Shown in pieces: positions 35,001-47,000 of a stretch of DNA of 47,402 bases (positions are counted from its first letter, which is position 1; each line of letters begins with the position of its first letter). The notes beneath the pieces are model-generated. The model made no database searches. It saw nothing but the letters and a program-made list of their open reading frames with translations, and was not told the DNA's origin. Both the position numbers and the translations under genes were made by a program. Origin of the DNA: Nemertoderma westbladi (Eukaryota; Xenacoelomorpha; Nemertodermatida; Nemertodermatidae); the NCBI GenBank assembly GCA_032718475.1, contig JAUCBJ010006457.1, positions 1 to 47,402 of the forward strand, read 5' to 3'.

Positions 35001-38000
35001 GCCCATCCCTTGACTGAGAAGGTTAACAGCTATAAAATATATAACACACAATAATGCTACCCTATGAAATAATTCAAGTTTGTAAGGGAGTGGAGTTTAG
35101 GAAGTAGGGCCTACTGTAAGCAAACAGAATGGTGTAGGCCTACTAAGTACAATAATCTTGGCAACCATCATCGATTTATATTAACTAAGCTTGTGTATAA
35201 TTCCTTTACATAAGCCATTTTTCATCATGAATAACAGCTGTTATTTTACCATTGCGTCTATGACACTTTTCGTTTATTTCATTTTTTGCAAAAACTAATG
35301 ACTGTATTTTTCTGAAAATTGCTTATACACCCATTCAGACCTTGAACTATAGGAGGGTAGGCCTACTGAAAACAAAACAATGACAATTGACCGGATAGTT
35401 GCGGAGCTTTTGTGTGACAAGCTAACGAACAGACAGAGAGACACGATTTTCTTACAGTAAGTAAATCTGAAGGATTTACAAATTATTACTTTTGGACGTA
35501 TAATTAATTGTTTACAATCCACCGAATTTAGTTGTAATATATGGTTAAACAAAAAATATCGATTCATTTCAGCATTCATTAATTGGATCATTTCAGATTT
35601 CATTTATCTATTAATTTTCAGTGTGTCTGGGGTATCCAAGAAACGCGCGAGTCTCAAATCGAATTCATCCTCTATTAGTATGGGAGGGTCTATGGATGGC
35701 TCTCCGAGAGGCTCTAGTGCCGAATCTGGGACAAACAGCAGTGCCTTCAGGAAACTTATGTTGAGTGCAAGAAGGTTCGTGAACGTTATTACTTACTGAT
35801 CCTACATTTATTATCTTAAGAGCCTCTTTATAAAAAAAAATTAAGATAAAGGATATTACAGTCCCTATCTCATTCTAGATACCGTTTCTCAAACTGGGTA
35901 CCTTTTCTCTTACCGCACTCTTACTAACTCAAACCTGTCTGGTTTACTCAAACCCACTCAAACTCGCGTAACCACCCACTGTGCACTGTGTAGCATTCAT
36001 CCAACAAGCTGTCTGTGTTTAATGGCCCACTCGCTTCTGTTATACTCTGCCTACGGGTTTGATGGTCTCCTGCTGTTACAGTATAACATTCCCTAAACTT
36101 GATTTGTTTGTGTGTAATTAACTCCAGTAGAGAGTGACAATTAATATTGCAGACTCAGTGACTCAAATTATTTTTAAATTTCAGAATAAAAAAATTATAT
36201 GCTAAATTATTAAACTGAAGATTTATTAATTTTTTATTACATTTATTAAGTATGTATGACTCATAACATATTAACGTTATTTTACATTAAAATATAACAA
36301 TATAATATAACCAACCAATTTTATAAATTTATTTTAATTTCGCGTATATTTCGCTAATGTTTCTAATGTATAACTTTAATGTTTTACTAATGTTTAATTC
36401 TCTATTACATCGTCAACACAATTATTCGCAATACATCCGGGTGTGGGTATACCGGGCAAAGGGGCCAGAGGAAACCTCTGTAATTATAGACAGGGCCATA
36501 TTTATGGGAGGGGGGTGTTGCGAGGTCCCATATGCACTAATAATTCTTAATTAACCATTATTATTTTTAAACTGATATATCTTGTAAGGCACCAATTGAC
36601 ATCAAAGACAGACAACAGAGCACCAATTTCCCCCAACAATATTCCCAGAATTAAAACTTTCTCTACAAACAGACCGAGCCAGTGTGGTTTAGTTAACAAC
36701 ATACATTTAGTAAAGCCCACAAAGGAACTGCGTGATTGACATGTCTTCTATGAGACACACGCAAGGCGGCCTGTCCAGCTTATGTAATTCAACCCGAACC
36801 CATTAACTCAAGAGCCCAAGCAACAGACAAATGCCCCTTCCCCATGTGGTGCCTCACTCAACCAGAGTAATTATCCATCCTGTACAGAGGAAGAGTAATG
36901 CTGAGTATGGCACAGTTGGAAGTCAATCTAACTCAAACCATGGCGCCAGACTCTAGTTTGAGTTAGATTGAGCTGACTGCATCTTTCTGATTTCTCAACT
37001 CTTACCCCAGTCTTACCTACTGAAATTCTCCGTTGACTATCATTAGTAAAAGGTTTGAGAAATGATACCCAGTTTGAGAAATAATATTCAGAATGAGATA
37101 GGGACTGTAGGGATGAGGATGCAGTACATGGGGATGGAGTACTTGTAAACATCAGTCCCCATACAAACTACTTTACATTAGTAACCAAGATTAGGTGTAG
37201 GCCTATCGCTGTATCGGTGGTACCAACCCGTAGGCCTGCCTACAGTGCAGTACAGATATTTCAACTTTTAGTTTACTTTCAATTTCCTCCAATATCCTGT
37301 GATTTCATACATGATCAAAATCTGTAAAACGATTGTACTGGTACCGCGACCGGTAGTAGGGGTAGGCCTAGGCCGTTTATCTGATTGCGAATATACACTG
37401 TGTGCAGAGCGTGAGGTAGAGGTACTACTAGACTAGCGGTCCGGTAACAATGCTGAACCGCATTGCTGATTGCTGATACCCTGTAATTCTCGATAACCCC
37501 ACCACCCACTGCAGCACTGCCCACGGTCACTATCAACAGCAAAGGAAGGCTGGCATGGATTCGTATTCACCTGAATTGAATCTCCACATTGAAGAAGATT
37601 ACCTAGATTACCATAGATATCTACGTTATTTTAAACTTCTCCACACACAAGGTCAAACGAACCCTTCAAAGCCTACAGGATCTGTTCCACCTATACTACT
37701 GTAGGCAAGATGATGTTCAAGTGGCCAGGAATCACGAGATGTTAAAGCACTTAAAAGGCTACAACGAGGCATACAGTATACAGTAGGAGCGGAAGTTGGC
37801 TCCACGGTGTTTAGTAGAACGAGGCATACAGTATACAGTAGGCCTACAGTAGGAGCGGAAGTTGGCTCCACGGTGTTTAGTAGAACGAGGCATACAGTAT
37901 ACAGTAGGCCTACAGTAGGAGCGGAAGTTGGCTCCACGGTGTTTAGTAGAACGAGGCATACAGTATACAGTAGGCCTACAGTAGGAGCGGAAGTTGGCTC

Positions 38001-41000
38001 CACGGTGTTTAGTAGAACGAGGCATACAGTATACAGTAGGCCTACAGTAGGAGCGGAAGTTGGCTCCACGGTGTTTAGTAGAACGAGGCATACAGTATAC
38101 AGTAGGAGCGGAAGTTGGCTCCACGGTGTTTAGTAGAACGAGGCATACAGTATACAGTAGGCCTACAGTAGGAGCGGAAGTTGGCTCCACGGTGTTTAGT
38201 AGAACGAGGCATACAGTATACAGTAGGCCTACAGTAGGAGCGGAAGTTGGCTCCACGGTGTTTAGTAGGCCTATCTGCCTATATGTATGTATCTGTGTAT
38301 GGAAGGGATTTTTGAAAGCTTTGTAAACCGTGGCGATCTGTGGATCCGAGTTCTCACAGGTATTGGTTGGTTCGGAAGGCTCTACCGGTACCGGTACCAG
38401 TAGTTATCCTTGCAGTTTCGAGACTTGTTTAGATTGTGCTGGTTATTTTTTGTTTTTTTGGTTTTATTTTCTTAATTTGTACCGGTTGACCGGTATGACC
38501 CTGAAAATGGCCCGACTGGTATCAGCGGCGCGAGTATACAGTATGTATTAAATTCCATAATAAATTTATTAGATAAACCGGTATCATAGCAGCATACGGT
38601 AACAGAATACTGTAACAGCATACGGTAGCGTCATTATAAGTTCAGTAGAGGGATGGAGTACGAAAATGCTAAAATAACCAGCTCATGTTTAACAATAATT
38701 TGTTGTTAAGTTGCGCCGGTTTTATTGCTAACAGGTAGCCGGGACTAGTTTTGTTAACTCTTGTCCTTATTCGGTATATCTTTTCGCCGTATCAGTATGC
38801 ATTTGCCGTATCCGTTTGCACATACGCGTATGTGCGTATGTAATGGATTCTTATGGAGAATAATCCGTATGTGATTTTAGAGATTAGGCATTGCGGACCA
38901 GTAAGAAGTGCACTGCACACATGCAGACTTCAGACAGGTAGGCCTACTTAAAGCTAAGTGATTTAAAGAGTGTGGCTGCCGCTACCTTTTGTGTGCTGTG
39001 CATTTCTTCCTGGACCGCAATAATGCCTAATCTTTAAAATCACATACGGAGTATTCACCATAGGAATCCATTACATACGCACATACGCGTATGTGTATAC
39101 GGATACGGTGAATACATTACGGATACGGATACGGCGAAAAGTTATACCCGTCATTATTGGCCAATTTGGGAGTAGTGCTAATCCTACAGTATCTATCCAC
39201 CAACCAAACAAACGGTTTACTCTATGTCCCATTTGTATTTTTGAAAATTGAACCTGCCGATATAATAAAGAAATTTTATCGTTAATTTTTGTTATAGAAT
39301 TTGTATTATTTTTAGTTTATTATAGTTTTATAAATAAATGCTTTATTGTTATTCGTTAAATTAAATTCTGCTCATTCATTTTTCATTATTGGAGGGTTTA
39401 AACCACACAACATACCACCCTTTTGATTACACGTCCTTGTAAGTCTACTACTGTACTAGTATCGGCATGCTGCATTGCAGCTGCATTTTTAAGAATGCTG
39501 TGCCGGCTTGTCGACAAAATTGCGACAACTATCACCCATGACATTTGCTAGATCATCCGCATCTTCAAGGCCAGTGTCATTTAAGATGCGTCTCAAGAAA
39601 GTCATGGGCTGTCCACCATGCTTATTCACTCCATGAGGCTGCCAAAGTACAAGATTATGCACTGGCTGGTCCTCACGGCGAAAGCAATGTCCTGCAAAGC
39701 GGAGTCGATTTTGTTCTAGTGTCAAGCTTGGGGGAACCAATGAGACACCTCCAATGTTATATATGTCTGGTTGGAGATGTGTGCATTATATTTGACACAA
39801 TGAACCCGGCGTAGCATTCTTGTGAATGTGCCATCCAGAGATTTGGTGTCCTCAGCAGTTAGAGCCCAGCATGGACTCCCATAGAGGAGTACTGGAACTA
39901 CTGCTGCTCTAAATAATCGGACCTTAAGTTTCCGATTAATTCTCGGTGACTTCCCAATCCTGGAAAGCCTATTCAAGGCAGCCCATGCCTTTCCCTTACG
40001 TATTCGAAGGTCCTCACCTGACTTCCGGATCCATGATCCCAGGTAACAGAAGTCGTCCACATACTCAAGCATACCATCCTTTGAGCTTATGCTCATCCGA
40101 TCACAGACTTGCTGAGAACTTTCAAAGTTAACTGTCAAAATTTTGGTCTTTCTGGAGTTAATAAAAAGACCAACACTAGAAGCAGCATGTTCTAATGAGC
40201 TGAGGAGCCGTTGGGCTCCCTCTAGTGATTCTGAGAGATTCTGAGAAATTAAGTTACATCTTTATTTAACAAAGTCCCTATGTAGCAAAACAAATTAATG
40301 TAACATATTAACATTAACCCAAACTGTACTTGCGCTGATTTTTTTCATTGGGATGGGTTGAATCGGTTGGATTTACTGTAATTCAACCATAAATAGTTCA
40401 GTTCATACGTACGTGTACAAAAATAAGCATAGTTTCTGATCTCTGGCTCTGGTCTCCGGTATTTTCCATAATAATTCTCTGGGTAGGTCTCTGGTTCACC
40501 GGGATTAAGAAAAATAGTTCTCTGTTTCAACTCTACCGTCCTCCCATTTAGTACTGTAACTCAGCTTTCCTTACCACCGCCGCCAAGTTGCAGGGAGGAC
40601 TTCCGTGCCAGACTTTTCTGACACACCCTGTCAATCAACTAACTATGACATTGTGCGATTGTTCAATGCATCCAACAGCGGTGAAATCAAAGTTATGGGG
40701 CTTTCTCCAGGTTTGGGTCTCTAAAGGTCTGGGTTTTATGTGTAGTCAACTTCCAGGTTCGCCTGGGTCAGTTTCAAGGACCAGGACCTGGACTCCATAA
40801 TGATCCAGGGATGTGGATCCAGGAGAAGTCGTATTGACGTTGGTACTGTCGACTTGTTTAAAAATGTTTCAATTTTTAAAAAAATTACCGCGTATATACC
40901 GGCGAATAAAGTACTTTTTATAAGAACTTTTTGTTTTCCTATAAAGTAATACCTTATTCATCGATTTGTAGTTAATATCTTCTTTCCTTCATTTTCCTTT

Positions 41001-44000
41001 AATCGATTAGAGTTCGTACTCAAGTCGCGGCGGCACAGAAACCCGAGCCCGCGTTTAGGAAAGTCGTTACCCAAAGCGAACTGTTGGGCTACGATAGTAA
41101 GAAAGAAGATAAAGGTGCGTTACCAATAATTCACTAAAGGAAGATAGTAAATAATTAATTTATCGTTACGGTAATTAGTTAATAACATTTATTCAATTAA
41201 CAAAGATAGAACATAATTATTCAGAACCTGCAGAACCCGCATCCAGTGTTTTGTTTTTCTACTAATTACTATTGAGTCTATTTTAATTTAAAGAATCATC
41301 CTTCTAATTTGTTTTTAGTACGAGACCGTATTATTTATGTAGGCCTATATTGTTATTGTTTTTTTTAATCAATGTTCATTAACTTAATTAACGATAAGTA
41401 ATAATTGGTACAATAATACTTTTTAAAAGGGGGGGGGGGGGGTGGGTGGTACACCATTTTAGTCCAAAATATGTCCAAAAAATATGTCCTGATCGACTGC
41501 ACGATCAGCTTTACCCTTTCTATACAATGATAGCAACAGTGACAGAGGCACACACATACTTAATGAATCTAAAAATTATTTTTAGGATCTATTATAATGC
41601 ACGATTTTCAAGGAAAGAGGCGCCGCTTAGCGGCGCAGTTCCTATCTAACGCTTTCCATCATAAGATCTGCCGTACCAATAAATGTTGGAGGCCGGTCAC
41701 AGGTCTGTCGTCTCTGTGGTCAACCTGCGGAGGAATATTCACACTATCTTGATTGTCAGTTATTAGGACATCTAAATCTAACAACTACAACTAGCCGCTC
41801 ACTTCAACTACAAATTATTATAATAGCGGAACTCCGACATGGGGACGACCCCCATTCCGCTCACCTCAACTACAAATTATTATTATAGCGGAACTCCGAC
41901 ATAGGGACGACTCTATGTCAGGCTGATTTATATAACTTTTAATATATATATTTATTTTTAATTTAATAACTTTTAATAATTGATTTTAATTTAATTTTAA
42001 CACACAACGCTTTATTGTAATAAAGAAATATAATTGTCTCTAATGCACGATTAAATTGTGTTTCCAAATCTGAAAACCGCTATTTAATAGCTCTTTTAGT
42101 TTTCCAAGTTATAACAATTTCCATTTAGGGAGACCTATTGAAATTACTATTACTATGTATAATGAAAGGTCGATTATCTCCAAATAATTTTTTTATGAAA
42201 ATGTCAACTTCAAAACTCTAATACTTCTACAAATTTTGAGCAATTAGTATGAAACTTTCTGTGGGTTTCTACACATGCCTGCATAAAAGTATCAGATAAC
42301 TTTTTGAACATTTTAGTACTATTTAATACTATTTGTGGCTGGCCACGAGAAAAGGGACCTTATGTTACCGGAGGTCGATTTTGAGTTATTAGGCCTATGA
42401 GATGCAGAATTTTACAGAGATTTTAACAAAAAAAACCGTGTCTCAATATCTATTTCCAAAAAAAAGTTATGGTGATTTATGTGAAGGTGAATCGGGTAGC
42501 TCATTTCAAAATAATGCTTGCTATATACTGTAGTTAGGCAGGTCAATGTTATTCGGCTTTTTATCAAACTTTTAACACTTTGAAATTATTAATATTGTTA
42601 ATGAACTATTAAAAAAAAAATTTTGCAAAATTTTCAAAAAAAACATGTAGGCCCCTAACCAAAAAATTTTTTTTTTGTAAATTTAAAATTTTTTTCAAAA
42701 AAATAAATTGTTTTCCTAAAAAATTTACATTCTAGAACATTATCGCCCCCTAGCGCTAGACTATTGAATATTACAGGCTAGAATTCATTCTCCAGTGTCA
42801 TTTTATATTGTAGAAGGTGTCTACAAAATCTCCAAATAAACAGACAGGAATTACCAAAATGACAAGCAATTTACATTCTAAAACAATATCGCCCCCTAGC
42901 GGTAGACTATGGAATATTATAGTCTGGGATTCATTCTTCAATGTCACTTAATATCACAGTAGGTGCTTACAAAATGTCAGAAGTAACAAACATAAATTCA
43001 CAAAATGACAGCCACATTGCATTTAAAAAATAACTGTAGGCCTACCTACCCGTATTAGTACAATTTATTAAAGTCCTAAATTCGGACATGAAAACCCTAA
43101 GACAGTGGGATATACAATACTTCAACATCTTATATTGCTTAGTGTAATTAGTTATTTCCTAGGTATATTGAATATCAGAACCAATTTGAATTTCCCTCAT
43201 CGTTTTATACATTTCTAAATTGATAATCCAATTAAATTTGTTCAAAAATAGAGGGAAACTTTAAACGCGATTATCTCAGAATCAGGTTTTGCGACATGAG
43301 GTCCCTTTTCTCGTGGCCAGCCACATTTATATTAAACCTTAAAATCAGCATGAATAAAATGCAGCGCCATCTAGCGGTGCAGGTTCATTTTCACAAAATT
43401 TCGCCTTTTGCATTTCAAAATCAAATCAAGTAACGGTAAATAATGTTAATTAATTAGGTTAAAAATTCAAAATTTTGAATTTTTTTTAATCCACCTATTA
43501 ATTGTACTGTATGTATATTAGGCACGCCTATTGTATTGTACAGTATGTACGTATACCAAATGTCAAATAATTTTGGGTAAAATAAAGTCTCCTAAATAAG
43601 GAAACAAAAATGTTTAGGCGACTAGTGACCACCCCCCCCCCCCCCTCCCACCCCTCTCCTTGACAAACGAACAAACGGTGGCAATCACCCACGCCGTAGA
43701 AATGCAGAATACACATCGGTTTGAACTTTGTACATATAAAGCTTACGTTATAATGATTCCAAATATGTTACACAATATCTAAATTTCGTTGAGAAACAGC
43801 TGATAGGCGTTCAAATATTGCAAGAATTATCGTTCGCTGAAAATTATTCCATTTAATAAATTGATACCATTCTAGAATGTATTATTTATCTCATTATTTG
43901 TAGGTGTGCAACAACTGTAGGCCTATTGTTCCTATATAGTTCCAGAACATTGTATGATTATTGAATATAATTAAACCTTGTTACATACCGTATTTGGAAT

Positions 44001-47000
44001 CCTTTGTAGTAACACAAGGTTCCCAATGATATGTAAAACCCGATTTGGAATCCTTGTAGTAACACAAGCTTCCCAATGATATGTAAAACCCGATTTGGAA
44101 TCCTTGTAGTAACACAAAGCTTCCCACTGCTCTATCCTGTTTGGGGGCCTCCCAGTCTATTCAGAGTTCCGGTAGGTCTATACAGCTGACTGTTGATTCT
44201 CAATTAAATTTGGTTTTAAATTTGGTTTTAAATTTGATTTTCTATTCTACAACATTCCTCACGTTTATTATTATTAATATTATTATTATCTTTGTTTAAT
44301 CTGACACTATAGGTCCATTGTAGGTACAAGATATATTTAATTACATACATACAAGTAGTAGAAGTATACAGACCACATTATATAAATTTACCTAGATAAC
44401 AGAATAAATACAAAATCAGAAATTTAGGTTACCCCAAGTACCACTAACCACCTCTTGCGCAACACCGAGAGAGGAGAAACGTTAGCAATTGCACGAATAA
44501 TGATGTTTTGTGAAACATCAATACGTCGTAGCAAAGAAAAAATATTACTTCTCTGCATAATAGCCCTAAAAGTATTGATCCTATTATTTACAAAAATTTC
44601 ACTAGCGTCCTCAGTTCTAGAATATTTGAAAAGTGATCTAAAAGCAGTATTATAATTAAATATGATTTGTAACATCTCTATTTTTGATTTATACAGGTTT
44701 TTTGGTGTTAGCAATTGGATGGAATTCATATAAATTAATTTAGAAATTTCAAACTTGTGCCAAATTTTGGTGCAAGCACCAAATTTTGAAATATGTCAAT
44801 TTTATAAATTGATTGTTTGAAACTTGTTTTTTACGTAATTGGGGTTTTTCGGGGTTCTGGTTTCGATGGAATATATACGAGTGGCACCAAGCGTATCAAA
44901 CTTGTATTTTTCGGTGCTGTGTGCAAATTTTGGTGCTAGCACGAAATTTTGAAAAATCCATTCAATAGATAAAATTGCTTGTGACAATTTAGTTCTTGCG
45001 TTTTGGAGGTTTATGGCTGTTCCGAATTCAATGGAATATATAATTGTCGAAATAGACATCTCAAACTAGTCATTTTCGGAAGTGGGTGCAAAATGTGGTG
45101 CTAGCACCAAATTTTGAAAACCATCAAATATATCAATTTATTGTGTCACCTTGTTTCTTGCGTTATATGGGTTTGTGAGGGTTCTGAATTCAATGGAATC
45201 AGTAAAAATTTCCTAAGAGTTTTCAAACTTGTATTTTTCGCCGGTGTGTGAAAATTGTTGTGCCAGTACCAAATTTTTGAAATTTTGCAAATTGATCAGT
45301 AGATAGTATCATCTTGTTTCTTACGATATACGGGTTTATGAGGGTCCTGAATCCGATGGAATCAATAAAAATAGCACTGGACATCGCAAACTTGTACTTT
45401 TTGGCGATGGGTACGAAATTTCGTGGTAGCTCCAAAATTTGCCAAATTACTACGAAAAATACAAGTAGCAATGATCTGGCATATTAGATATGTATTCCAT
45501 TAGAATCAGCGCCCTAGAAAACCTGAAAATGTGAAATTATAGCGTCGTATAAATGAATTAAAAATTTTGTGTTCTAACTGAAAAATGCTGGTTACTTGTT
45601 TTGTTCATTTTTTTTTCGTTTTTTTCATCCCTACGCAGAGAGGACTAAATAGCCATTTATAGTAATCATATATATAGTTCCAATGTATTTTGCGCCCGAG
45701 AAAACCTGTATTGAAAAACAATTAGCCGAAAATTTTAAACTTCAAATTTTGTGAAAATTGTGCACCACTTGTAATTTTGGTGCTGCAATATAACCACCCC
45801 AGTACATTTTTCGAAATTTTTTTTTCGGTCGGATCCAGACTAGTGATACCTACGTACAAACAAAAAATCATACGTTTTCGTAAAAATTTGTAGATTTTAG
45901 ATGGGGGGGGGGGGTCAATATGACCCCTTTCCCCCCGATATTTCTACAACATTTTATAGCCCGGAACTAATAGGGTTAATTCATTTTCGTAAATACTAAC
46001 GTGGTGTCATTAAAGCATAATGAATTAATATTATCTTAATATCTCTATATTAATATCTTAATATTGTGGTATTATTGTGATATCTGTGATTACTCAATTT
46101 ATTCTGTGCTCTTTTTATTATATTAATTAATTTTATGGTTTTTGAAGTGTTTCGAGTGTGATTAACACTTTTTGAACATTAAATGCCAGCATGACTGATT
46201 AGAGCTTTTTTTGTGCGCTAGAACTCAAAGTAAAAGTGAAAAGTCGAAAAAAAAATACGGCTACTACGCCCCACCATAAACAACACAATATCCTCAACCC
46301 CATATGATAAAGGGTGGTAATATTATATATTATATTTGGCGCCAAATTTAAACTTTATAATTATTTGGGTGTGGGGATGTTGTATCACTTTCAGACATTA
46401 CACACTCTGTCGGCAGACTGAAAAACTGCTCATGGAAAAGCCTGAAAAATACAGACAAAGTTCTACTACATATCTACATATTGCAAAGATATTCAGATTT
46501 AACTTAAAACGGCAGACTAGATAACTGGAAAGTTTATTGTGTTCCAAATATGGTTACATTTTGTCGCAAATTAATTAGTTATATACACGATACAGCTTCT
46601 ATCAGATAGTAATTAGCACCTTGTTAGTTCGCAGACAGGAACTACCGTTGGCACAATTCAAAGTTTAAATTGCTTTGAACATCAGTGAAAAAGATTCAGT
46701 TCAGCAAAATATTGATCCCCCAACCAAGTATAATTGAATACAGAGCCCGGTGTAATTGTCTAGTCCAGGAATAACTACTGTAATATCCACGGAACCCATG
46801 GAATTTCAAAAATTGTCAGTCATACGAAGTTTTCATCCTTTTCTTTTTATACACTTCTACCACAAAAATTAGTTGAATTTGTCTGTTCTTCTTGAAGTAA
46901 CCGTTGTAACAATATAAATAATTATGACACAGTAAATATTTAAATTGATATTTAATTAATATGTATGTTTATTATTTTAGAAGTTACTCATGAAGCAGTT

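Larger units (their letters stand above)
41429..43410 (+). repeat. Dispersed repeat D2, copy B, interrupted by two insertions
   Basis: G14 run (41429-41442), then GTACACCATTTTAGTCCAAA; resumes at 42041 (AATTGTGTTTCCAAATCTGA) and again at 43325 (ATTTATATTAAACC), ending with GCAGCGCCATCTAGCGGTGC and TTTTCACAAAAT. Removing 41607-42040 plus one 12-bp duplicate, and 42335-43324 plus one ATTT, restores collinearity with copy A at 26998-27455. Confidence 0.75.

Noticed and set aside
37653-38326. Repetitive proteins of 88-165 residues on both strands
   Set aside because: The 66-bp repeat is a multiple of three and happens to lack stops; both strands and two frames are open.
43990-44127. CRISPR-like direct repeats
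   Set aside because: Contiguous tandem repeat without unique spacers, in an animal genome.
44802-45471. Two minus-strand frames with similar sequence (FAHSTEKYKF, PIAKKYKF)
   Set aside because: Parallel translations of satellite units; no start context or domain.
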